A stretch of 62,851 nt of DNA from Pirellulales bacterium. GTDB taxonomy: Bacteria > Planctomycetota > Planctomycetia > Pirellulales > UBA1268. Positions within the stretch are counted from its first letter, which is position 1, and each line of letters opens with the position of its first letter. Location of the stretch: NCBI GenBank assembly GCA_016779265.1, contig JADHNY010000012.1:1-62851 (forward strand). Reading direction: 5' to 3'. This document shows, piece after piece, positions 52,397-60,193 of this stretch. The notes under the pieces are model-generated. The model searched no databases. It was not told where the DNA came from and saw nothing but the letters and a program-made list of their open reading frames with translations. The translations under genes were made by a program, and so were the position numbers.

Positions 52397-54025
52397 TCAA
52401 TCGGCGTCGTCGGCGAGAGCGTTCGGATGAGGCTCAGGGCCGCGAGCGAGCCTCCAGAGCGCGAACGTTCCGGCGAGCAGCAGGTAGCCGGCCGCCATCG
52501 AGAGTGGCCCACGACCGACAGCCTCGGCCGGAAGCTCGCCAATCGCCCACGGCACGAACATCCGCCCGTCGGAAAACGGCGAATGAATGATGCCAAAGAG
52601 CGTCATCCCGGCAGCGGCAGCAGACCAGAGAGCGGCCCCCACCAAACGACGATCGATCAGGCTTGCTGTCATCCCCGACCAGACGAGGCTGGTGACAATA
52701 AAACCCGAGGCCAGCATATGGAGCGTGTAGACCTCCACAGCAAGTGGCCCTTCCGGGGTCGCTCCTGCGGCAAGCATCTTGTCGGAATGGATGACCATCA
52801 TCGCGGCCAGAGCTGGCACGCAGGCAATCACCACTGCTGGGTAATGCCGGACGGGCGTGGCATGAAAACTCTGAGCAGTGATCTCGAGACCAATGAACAC
52901 GAGAATCGGCAGGATCGCCGGTGCTGGAATGATCTCGTAGAGGTAGGCGAAGCTCCCGGTCAGCCCGGCACCGCCAATAATCACCGCGGTGGCGAGCGTG
53001 TAGGCGGCCCTTCCGCCCATCGCCTTGTAGGCGGGATGCCCGATGTAGGGCGTTGTCTGGATCACGCCACCGCAGGCGCCTGCGATCACCGTGGCGAGGC
53101 CTTCCACGGCGATGATCCGACCGGTGTGGTATTCGTCACCAGCAGCCGCGGCGCTCTCCGTGCAGTCAATACCTCCGACCACGGTTCCCAAAGCAAAGGG
53201 GATCACAATCGGCAGATACTTCAGCATATCGCCCCAGGCTTCGAGCCACTCAAGCTTGACCGCGGCAAGCCACTCCGTCGGCCAGAGTGCAGCTGCCGGG
53301 TCGATCAGTGCGTGCGGTTCCCCTGCCGGCAGCCAGCCTGCCGCCCCGCCGACGGCGTAAAGCCCACCGCCGATCAGGAGGGCGGCGAGCGCTCCGGGGA
53401 TTCGCAGCGGAAAGGGAATCGCCGCCGTCAGACTCGCAAGAATGATGCCCATTGAAACCAGCCCAACGATCGGCGTGCCAACGATCTCTAGTGTTGGCAG
53501 GAAGGTGATCAGGGCGAGGGCGATCGCCGCCAGGCTTCCCAGCAATCCAGCCCGTGGCACCAGACGGCGAATCCGGCCAGCGAACGGCGCGCAGGCGAGT
53601 TTGAAGAGACCACTCGCCACGATCGCACACATGCCAATATGCCATGCATGCCGTGCGGCAGCCTCCTGCTCGAGGCCACTGCCAAGGGATTCCAGGTAGG
53701 CAGGGCCCAGCACGAAGAACACCATCCCAAAGGTGCTGGGCGTATCGAGCCCCAATGGCATTGCCGTCACATCATCACGGCCTGTCCGCCGGGCGAGCCG
53801 AAAGGCCATCCAGGTAAACAGGAGGTCGCCGATCACCACGCCCACGGCGGTGCCCGGGACGAGATGCCCCAAGGCAAACTGTGCCGGATAGTCAAAGACC
53901 GTGGCCAGGAGGCCGACGGTGAGCACAAGGTCAGCCAGGTTGTCGAGAGCGAGTCCGAAGAACGCGTTGACATCCCCAGGTCTGGCCCACTGGTAGGGTT
54001 TGGTCTTCAACTTCTTGATCCCCAC
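52397..54025 (-). CDS. NCS2-family permease, AzgA-like
   Basis: 542-residue membrane transporter with about 12-14 hydrophobic segments. The N-terminus MGIKKLKTKPYQWARPGDVNAFFGLALDN, the segment TAMPLGLDTPSTFGMVFFVLG, and the mid-region VGGIDCTESAAAAGDEYHTG followed by GACGGVIQTTPYIGHPAYKAMGG resemble purine/xanthine permeases of the UraA/AzgA fold. Substrate is unproven: purine bases are the default guess, but anion-like transport cannot be excluded. It is convergent with the LptD-like gene, 6 bases apart. Confidence 0.8.
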   Translation of the reverse strand: MGIKKLKTKPYQWARPGDVNAFFGLALDNLADLVLTVGLLATVFDYPAQFALGHLVPGTAVGVVIGDLLFTWMAFRLARRTGRDDVTAMPLGLDTPSTFGMVFFVLGPAYLESLGSGLEQEAAARHAWHIGMCAIVASGLFKLACAPFAGRIRRLVPRAGLLGSLAAIALALITFLPTLEIVGTPIVGLVSMGIILASLTAAIPFPLRIPGALAALLIGGGLYAVGGAAGWLPAGEPHALIDPAAALWPTEWLAAVKLEWLEAWGDMLKYLPIVIPFALGTVVGGIDCTESAAAAGDEYHTGRIIAVEGLATVIAGACGGVIQTTPYIGHPAYKAMGGRAAYTLATAVIIGGAGLTGSFAYLYEIIPAPAILPILVFIGLEITAQSFHATPVRHYPAVVIACVPALAAMMVIHSDKMLAAGATPEGPLAVEVYTLHMLASGFIVTSLVWSGMTASLIDRRLVGAALWSAAAAGMTLFGIIHSPFSDGRMFVPWAIGELPAEAVGRGPLSMAAGYLLLAGTFALWRLARGPEPHPNALADDAD

Positions 54026-54115
54026 GCCTTAGGTAGAAATGACACGCTCATAGGAAAAGCGTCTCAAACAGCGTGAGGGTACCAGACCGGCGAGCCACGC
54101 GGCAGTTTTTGGCTA

Positions 54116-55258
54116 CTACTTCACGTCAGCCGCATCAAGAATGTAGTGCACCCAGACTCCGTCCTTGCCAATGTACCGTTCCCAGTTCACAGCTCTCGAT
54201 GACCTCCCTTTCCGATTCGAAGTCAGGAGTTGGCAATACACCCAAGGCGCTATCTTCTCCGAAAGAAACTGAGTGTGTCCGTCACAGAAAACCGCTGTCG
54301 CACCACCCGCATGAGGGGAAGAAGGATACCTCAGCCCCCAATCATTGCTTGGAAACACCAGGCTTTCAGCCGTTGGATTGATGGTCATTCCCGTGGTAGA
54401 CGGCGCCTCTCCAGGCCCGAGCTCTGGTGGATGAAGCACAATATGTGTTGTCAACACAGCATTTGCTTTCGCAACAGCGGGCAACGGGTTCGCAGACCAC
54501 GCCACATCCGAAGGAGTGTTGAGGCCACATCGTTCGATTAGGAGGAGCGTTGATCCACTCCCATCACCATTGGCCACCTGCCCCAACGAGCAGTTTGAGC
54601 CTCCGTACTGCTGGCCATAGTTATTAAGATACCAGTCCTTGTCGGGGCTGTTGCCCGCAGCATCGAGAAACACACCATCACCACGAACCTGACTTCCCGA
54701 GTTGAGCGTCTCCCCTCCCGTGCCACCGTTCCCCACATAGCACAGACGGGCTTGGTTACTTGCATCAACTACTGCCGAAGGACACACAAAGATCGACACC
54801 TTTTTCGTAGACACGTCATCCACGGGCACCGCAGGGTCGTACGACTCGTACCAGTCAAAGAACTCCCGCTGATCCAAAAATGGCAATGCTTCAACCGTCC
54901 ATGACACGCACGCTTGCGGACGCGTTGCTTCGCTCGCCGCCATTCCCGTTGTGTAACGGTCCACAGCGTTCCGCCATCCGGGAAGTTTCAAGTGCTCAGA
55001 GTCGTAGACGGTCAAACCCTTGCCAATCTGCGACAGATTGTTCATGCACGCACTTCGGCGTGCCGACTCGCGAGCCGCCCCCAGCGCAGGAAGCAGCAAC
55101 CCCGCCAAAACACCAATAATTGAAATAACGACTAACAACTCAACCAGCGTCACGCCCCGGGAAGCTGCTATCACTGTCACTGTGCATGGCCGTCGCCACA
55201 GATTCTCACGATTCTGGCGTTGGCCAGCCAAAGATTCGCAGAAGTCGAGTGGTGGCAT
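54116..55258 (-). CDS. DUF1559 pseudopilin-like secreted protein
   Basis: About 380 residues from ATG 55258; the start is uncertain (ATG 55309 or GTG codons nearer the signal are possible). The type IV prepilin-like leader is [20 protein letters not shown], with Gly-Val rather than the usual Gly-Phe at the cleavage point. [18 protein letters not shown] and the C-terminal H-x9-DG motif ([12 protein letters not shown]) define the planctomycete DUF1559 family, a very large group with unknown function. It stands divergent to the GspE-type ATPase gene, so it could be a substrate of that machinery; the genome is likely to encode many paralogues. Confidence 0.88.
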   Translation of the reverse strand: MPPLDFCESLAGQRQNRENLWRRPCTVTVIAASRGVTLVELLVVISIIGVLAGLLLPALGAARESARRSACMNNLSQIGKGLTVYDSEHLKLPGWRNAVDRYTTGMAASEATRPQACVSWTVEALPFLDQREFFDWYESYDPAVPVDDVSTKKVSIFVCPSAVVDASNQARLCYVGNGGTGGETLNSGSQVRGDGVFLDAAGNSPDKDWYLNNYGQQYGGSNCSLGQVANGDGSGSTLLLIERCGLNTPSDVAWSANPLPAVAKANAVLTTHIVLHPPELGPGEAPSTTGMTINPTAESLVFPSNDWGLRYPSSPHAGGATAVFCDGHTQFLSEKIAPWVYCQLLTSNRKGRSSRAVNWERYIGKDGVWVHYILDAADVK

Positions 55259-55527
55259 ACTGTTTTTCGCCGATCGACCACAGAAAAACATCGAGATACC
55301 ACGAGGCATGGGAGGCCTGCTGCGAGTCGCGAGGATGAATCAACTCCGGTGGAGTCCTACCACACTGCTCAGTCTCGGACAGCAGAGCAACACCTTTCTA
55401 ACAATGTGAGGTTTTCGTGAGCACGCCCGCCTGCGTCGGCAAACCGGCATGGATCAGTTAGACTCCGAGGGTTTGCTAGAACGTCAACGAAGGTGGCTTC
55501 CTGAGCCCCCTTCACCCTCCGGATTAC

Positions 55528-57432
55528 ATGCCGCAACGACGGTACGTAGCGTTTGTGAGAAACTCTCGAGACCAACAACGATCAGATCGGCACTTCGGCC
55601 TCTGGGGTGCATTCCCGGCTGCCTGGATGACGGAGGTCTCCATACCGTTTCCATTCGCTGAGGTGGACTACCCGTCATACTCGGTTTTTCCCGTGGCGGG
55701 ATTGGCGGCACTTGCCGGTTTTGCTTCGCTGGCGGCAGTTGGCGGTGTCGCGTCAACGTGGATACGGCAGACAACTGACGACCTGGAACTCGACGATGCC
55801 GAGTGGCTTGCGATAGGGTTTCCCTTAACGGCCGGGGGCTCAGTTGCTGCCGTTCTGTTTCTCGGTCCGATCGCGATCCCCGTCTTCGCAGCCCTCCTTC
55901 TGATCGAACTCTTTCTTTTCTTTAAAAAAAGAGACGCGGTTGTTGCGGAACAACGGCAGTTTCTCCGGAAGGGCGGTCTTCGCGCTCTGAAGAGTGAGAT
56001 CCAAACGGTCATACGACGCACCCGAGCAGGAAACGATGAAAACCCTGCTGAACCTGGCTCGCGGTCGCTGACTGGCCGCTTTTCCGAGTTCCGTGAACGG
56101 TTGCAGAAGTCACTTGCCCGGCCTCCGAAAAGCACGTCCGCCGCAGGTGCTAGAAAACGCCGAGGCAACGACCCTCATCGTGATGAGCAAGCACCACCTG
56201 CTGATTCGCAGGGATTTATTTTCCTAAAGAAGGACGGGGCGGTTGCTGTGGATGCCAGCCCGGGAAGCTCGGGGCTATCAGACAATATCCACAATACGAA
56301 ACGAATACTTCAAAAGGCGATGGAACTCCTCGCTACGGACGTCCACTTCGAACCGCATGACGATGGCTACGCCGCTCGCCTTCGAGTCGACGGCGTTTTG
56401 ATGGATGCCGACTCAATCTCAACGGGAGAAGGCAAGGGCGTCGCGCAGGCAATTAAAGTCATGTCTGACATGAACATTGCCGAACGCAGACGCCCACAGG
56501 ATGGAACTTTTTCGATTCAGGCCGGAACAGACAAATACGATGTTCGCGTCGCATCAAGCCCTACGAGTTACGGCGAGAAGTTAGTCCTTCGTCTCCTGAA
56601 AACTTCTGGCGGAATTTTATCGACCGGTCTCGATGGCATAGGTGTTCGGAAAAGGGTGCTCGAGCAGCTTCGTGCCATCATCCATAAGCCCTACGGAATG
56701 TTTCTTGTTGCAGGCCCCACCGGCTCAGGAAAAACAACTACTGTTTACGCCGCCCTTAGTGAGATTGACGCAAAACAACACAACATCACGACAATCGAAG
56801 ACCCTGTAGAGTACCGTCTCGATAACATCACCCAGATTGCCGTGAATACGAAAGCAGACGTATCGTTTGCGAGCATCCTGCGAAGTGTCTTGCGCCAAGA
56901 TCCAGACGTGTTGCTTGTGGGGGAAATTCGCGACCGCGAGACTGCCGAGATTGCGTGCCAAGCTGCGTTAACTGGCCATTTCGTGTTTTCGACGCTCCAC
57001 GCCAACGACTCCGTTGCAACAATCACAAGACTTCTTGATCTTGGACTCGACCCGACGCTCCTGCAAACCGCCGTAACAGCGGTTCTTGGCCAAAGGCTCG
57101 CCAGAAGGCTTTGTAAAGCTTGTAAAGAACCTTGCGAGCCGCCTCCGGGGTTGACGAAAAAGTTCAACCTAGACGAAGGAGCCGTCAAGCACATCTACCG
57201 CGAAAAAGGCTGTAGCGCATGCGGTGGCACTGGCTACAAAGGGAGAATCGGTCTCCACGAACTGCTTATCGTTACTGACGAAATACGCGAACAGATGACG
57301 GCGCAACCGTCAGTAAACGCACTAAAGGCTGCCGCCATCAAAAATGGAACAGTTCTCCTACAGCTCGATGGATTTCTGAAAGTCCTTCAAGGCCACACAA
57401 GCGTAAGTGAAATCCTTCGGGTGACGACCTGA
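55528..57432 (+). CDS. GspE/PilB-type ATPase with N-terminal membrane hairpin
   Basis: 634 residues (601 if it starts at ATG 55627). The secretion ATPase core is complete: N2-type ATDVHFEP (269-275), Walker A GPTGSGKT (396-403), Asp box TIEDPVEY (422-429), Walker B VLLVGEIR (461-468), His box STLHAND (488-494) and a zinc tetra-Cys module (C529, C532, C562, C565). Such enzymes power type II secretion or type IV pilus assembly. Unusually, residues 52-78 and 96-132 are strongly hydrophobic, so the protein seems membrane-anchored, and the usual N1 domain that binds GspL/PilM-PilN is absent. A ~100-residue charged linker (133-240) joins hairpin and core. No GspF/PilC, GspG or secretin gene is nearby. 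Confidence 0.88.
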   Translation: MPQRRYVAFVRNSRDQQRSDRHFGLWGAFPAAWMTEVSIPFPFAEVDYPSYSVFPVAGLAALAGFASLAAVGGVASTWIRQTTDDLELDDAEWLAIGFPLTAGGSVAAVLFLGPIAIPVFAALLLIELFLFFKKRDAVVAEQRQFLRKGGLRALKSEIQTVIRRTRAGNDENPAEPGSRSLTGRFSEFRERLQKSLARPPKSTSAAGARKRRGNDPHRDEQAPPADSQGFIFLKKDGAVAVDASPGSSGLSDNIHNTKRILQKAMELLATDVHFEPHDDGYAARLRVDGVLMDADSISTGEGKGVAQAIKVMSDMNIAERRRPQDGTFSIQAGTDKYDVRVASSPTSYGEKLVLRLLKTSGGILSTGLDGIGVRKRVLEQLRAIIHKPYGMFLVAGPTGSGKTTTVYAALSEIDAKQHNITTIEDPVEYRLDNITQIAVNTKADVSFASILRSVLRQDPDVLLVGEIRDRETAEIACQAALTGHFVFSTLHANDSVATITRLLDLGLDPTLLQTAVTAVLGQRLARRLCKACKEPCEPPPGLTKKFNLDEGAVKHIYREKGCSACGGTGYKGRIGLHELLIVTDEIREQMTAQPSVNALKAAAIKNGTVLLQLDGFLKVLQGHTSVSEILRVTT

Positions 57433-57440
57433 TACCCGCT

Positions 57441-57524
57441 GTGTCCACAGTGTTGTTCGCTGTGTCCACAGTATTGTTCGCTGTGTCCACAGTATTACCC
57501 TCTGTGCCTACAGTGTTGCCCGTG
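57441..57524 (+). repeat. 21-base tandem repeat, four copies
   Basis: Four head-to-tail 21-base units begin at 57441, 57462, 57483 and 57504. The unit starts GTGTCCACAGTGTTGTTCGC; the first two are 20 of 21 identical, the last two more diverged. It fills most of the 142-base gap between the GspE-type and CvpA-like genes. A spurious open frame reads it as a 7-residue repeat (STVLFAV). Confidence 0.85.
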
Positions 57525-57574
57525 CCGTGCGGCTCTTGTCTCCCCTGTATTTTTACTACTATCCGTCTAAAATC

Positions 57575-58591
57575 ATGCTATTTGACGCTCTCGCCCTTGC
57601 TGCCATGGGTGCCTGCGGGTGGCTCGGCTACTCGCGTGGAATCGTTGTCGCAACCGCGGCACTTCTTGAGACAGCAGTGGCACTCGTACTCGCCGTGCTC
57701 ATGGCAGAGCCGTTGTCGTCGTTTCTGGCTGACGGAATGGCGTTCTTCCTCGGGCCGATGGTGCCGCTGGGGTTCCCATTTACCGGTTGGGCACTTTTTC
57801 TGACTTTCGGCATTCTTTCCTGGGGAATACTTGCAGCCATTCGTTTTTGGCTTCACACGCAGTCAACAGACGACGACAACCTTTTGGCCCTCGCAGACCA
57901 AGTGGGGGGTGGCGTGATGGGCTGCATGACGGGATACCTACTTGCTGGTGGTGCCATGGTCACCCTCTCTATGCTGCCGATATTTAATGGGCTCAAGCCC
58001 GTTCCTGCAGCGATGATCATCGATCCAGGGGCTGCAGTTCTCTCCATGGGAGGGCGTTTTGCACCAGATCACTATGAAGGCCGATCCATAGCTGTCTTCG
58101 GAGAACCGATTGTGATGGCCGGAAATCCGGCGGCGCTCCTCACCGATGAGCCGTGGTTCGATGTAGATGAAGACTCGGCGTTTACAGATGCCGATCGACT
58201 CGATGATTTAGACGGCAACGGAACGCTCTCTGAAAGCCTCTACTTTCTCGACCTGGACCAGGACCGCACCCGACGGCTGGGGCTCTTAGACAAGTATGCT
58301 GTGGGTTGCTGGCATTACGCAATGGAACTCAAGATCAATGACCGGGGGCGGGCAGAGGACACAACGGAGGAAACTGATGATTCGTCCGACGAAGATTCGT
58401 CAGCCAATGGCGTGGACGAATCTCCTTCGACGGCCAACCAAGCGGATCCACGGCCATCCGAACCGAATCCGCAGTCAACAGTCTCCCCGACCACGCAGGA
58501 TCCCGACCAAACTACAGGAGAGCGGGATCAAGCCCAGCCTGCCGAAAGTTCTACACAACCAAAGTTTGTGGAGCCTGTTGATGATTTCTAG
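57575..58591 (+). CDS. CvpA-like membrane protein with EF-hand-like loop and disordered tail
   Basis: 338 residues from ATG 57575. Four hydrophobic segments (about 3-20, 24-44, 68-92 and 108-137) with a small-residue pattern and GYSRGIVVATAALLE resemble the CvpA/colicin V production family. After a short conserved-looking linker, residues 205-220 contain DADRLDDLDGNGTLSE, with DLDGNG matching the first half of a calcium-binding EF-hand loop (position 12 is Leu, not Glu). The last ~75 residues are Asp/Glu/Ser/Pro-rich and probably disordered. Its stop overlaps the next gene by 11 bases. CvpA homology is by layout, so moderate. Confidence 0.75.
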   Translation: MLFDALALAAMGACGWLGYSRGIVVATAALLETAVALVLAVLMAEPLSSFLADGMAFFLGPMVPLGFPFTGWALFLTFGILSWGILAAIRFWLHTQSTDDDNLLALADQVGGGVMGCMTGYLLAGGAMVTLSMLPIFNGLKPVPAAMIIDPGAAVLSMGGRFAPDHYEGRSIAVFGEPIVMAGNPAALLTDEPWFDVDEDSAFTDADRLDDLDGNGTLSESLYFLDLDQDRTRRLGLLDKYAVGCWHYAMELKINDRGRAEDTTEETDDSSDEDSSANGVDESPSTANQADPRPSEPNPQSTVSPTTQDPDQTTGERDQAQPAESSTQPKFVEPVDDF

Positions 58592-60137
58592 GACAACATA
58601 TCGACGAATCCGGTCGCAGTTTCTCGCCATACGCTTTGCGGTCAGTGCTCTGCTCATGACTCTAGTCACTGCGGTAGTTCCTTCGCAGCAGGCAGCAGCA
58701 GCTCGGCCCGATATCGATCTTGCAGTCGAACGTCAGATGCTCATACAGCTTCTTGACGAGGGTCACTACCGCCGAGGAATCGAGGAAACCGTACGACTGG
58801 AAGACCTGCTCCGGCCTCAGCGGCGAGAACCTGACTATGCCGTTCGTATGACAGCACTCGTCGAGATGTTGATTTATAGAGGCATCCTTCAAACCCGAAT
58901 GGGCGCAATAGACGACGCAGAAACGTCTCTTCGCGATGCCTACCGGCGGCTAACGGATCGGGAGCTCCAGCGGCTCGCAGGCCAGGAAGGCAAAGCCGTC
59001 CTCGAACTTCTTTACATAGAGATCGCTGATGCCGTCTCGCAGGTGACCGTCGATAAGATTCGACGGGCAAACGAAACGTATCGTGTTCGAAGTGACATTG
59101 AACTCGGGAGAAAGCCCCAGTCGTCTTCAGACGAGGACGACCTCGAAGCTATTCCACCCGCCAGTGACGTCGAAAGCTGGATCAAGCAACTTGACGAACT
59201 CGTGCAACAGTCATTCGCAGCCCGCGGGGCGATGGGAAAAAACGTGAGTTCACTTAAATCTGCGAGCGACTCCCCTCGCGTGCAACTTATGGCAACGACG
59301 GCTCGCCCCCGCATGTTCGCTGGTATTCGGGAAATTGAAGCAAGCAAACTTCCATGGACAGTCGCTGACGGCTTTTCAGAAGACGGTGAACAAGATGCCG
59401 TATCGACATCGACGAACTCCTCGGAAACCACCGCCCAACGACTTCGCTCCGCAAGCCGACAGAGGAGCCGTGGGCTCGCCTACCTGGAGCAGGCAAAAGC
59501 CGATCAGGTGGACTGTTTAGGAGAGCCCGAGCTCCCCGTTGACGAACGGCAAGCCGAAGCCACACCGCCAGCTCCGGCCAAGCCGACAATTATCAATTTC
59601 CGTACAGGTACTACCGTGACAGGGGGAAGTTCTTCAACATCTTCCCAGGGTAACAACACTTCGTCACTGGCCGAGTCGGCTAGTTTGCACGCAGAACTCC
59701 TCGAATGCTTCGCAGAAGCGCATTTCCTTGAACGCGATCTATCTGCAGCACGTGATGCGATTGACGCGGCCCTTTTTTTACGTCGTAAAGCTCGAGAGAG
59801 CGAACATCCCGAACTCGCGAGGCCGTCGATTCTCTCTGCTGAGATTGCCATGCTCGAAGCAGACACCGCACTCAAGAGCCGCAACCCGAGAATCGCAAAA
59901 GAAAAAACAGAGCACGCTGTCGAAGGCCTCCAACTAGCCAAAACTCTTCTCGAGGCACAAGACTCTGAGTTTGATCCATCGTCACCGCTTCACGATTTGT
60001 TAGCACATCTGCTAAACACAGGCGAGCAGCAGCAAGAAGAGAGTCGTGATGCAGTTGCTGCAAACGATGCTGCGGATGCCGCTGCAAGCCGAGCGCTTTC
60101 CGCGATTCGCCGGCAAGAAGAAGCAAGCCAACGGTAG
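58581..60137 (+). CDS. Secreted helical-repeat (TPR-like) protein of unknown function
   Basis: 518 residues. A signal peptide is clear (IRFAVSALLMTLVTAVVPSQQAAAA). Helical pairs such as MLIQLLDEGHYRRGIEETVRLEDLLR and LIYRGILQTRMGAIDDAETSLRDAYR look like TPR-type units (residues 35-130), and another helical block lies near 440-520 (LLECFAEAHFLERDLSAARDAIDAALFLRR). The middle is low-complexity Ser/Thr/Pro. The start ATG at 58581 overlaps the CvpA-like stop by 11 bases, so the two are probably coupled. The product would sit in the periplasm-like space and could be a scaffold. The end is convergent with the 60194-62488 gene. Confidence 0.72.
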   Translation: MISRTTYRRIRSQFLAIRFAVSALLMTLVTAVVPSQQAAAARPDIDLAVERQMLIQLLDEGHYRRGIEETVRLEDLLRPQRREPDYAVRMTALVEMLIYRGILQTRMGAIDDAETSLRDAYRRLTDRELQRLAGQEGKAVLELLYIEIADAVSQVTVDKIRRANETYRVRSDIELGRKPQSSSDEDDLEAIPPASDVESWIKQLDELVQQSFAARGAMGKNVSSLKSASDSPRVQLMATTARPRMFAGIREIEASKLPWTVADGFSEDGEQDAVSTSTNSSETTAQRLRSASRQRSRGLAYLEQAKADQVDCLGEPELPVDERQAEATPPAPAKPTIINFRTGTTVTGGSSSTSSQGNNTSSLAESASLHAELLECFAEAHFLERDLSAARDAIDAALFLRRKARESEHPELARPSILSAEIAMLEADTALKSRNPRIAKEKTEHAVEGLQLAKTLLEAQDSEFDPSSPLHDLLAHLLNTGEQQQEESRDAVAANDAADAAASRALSAIRRQEEASQR

Positions 60138-60193
60138 TCGGTATCATCTGGCCTGAGCGACAATGCTGACGTTCTGAAATGCCGACATTCTGA

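Noticed and set aside
54116-54200. Frameshift or truncation of the DUF1559 gene
   Set aside because: The H-x9-DG motif and the C-terminus are intact; only the start codon is unclear.
57441-57803. 120-codon plus frame starting in the tandem repeat
   Set aside because: Its first part is only the 21-base repeat read in frame (STVLFAV units), and the rest overlaps the CvpA-like gene in another frame.
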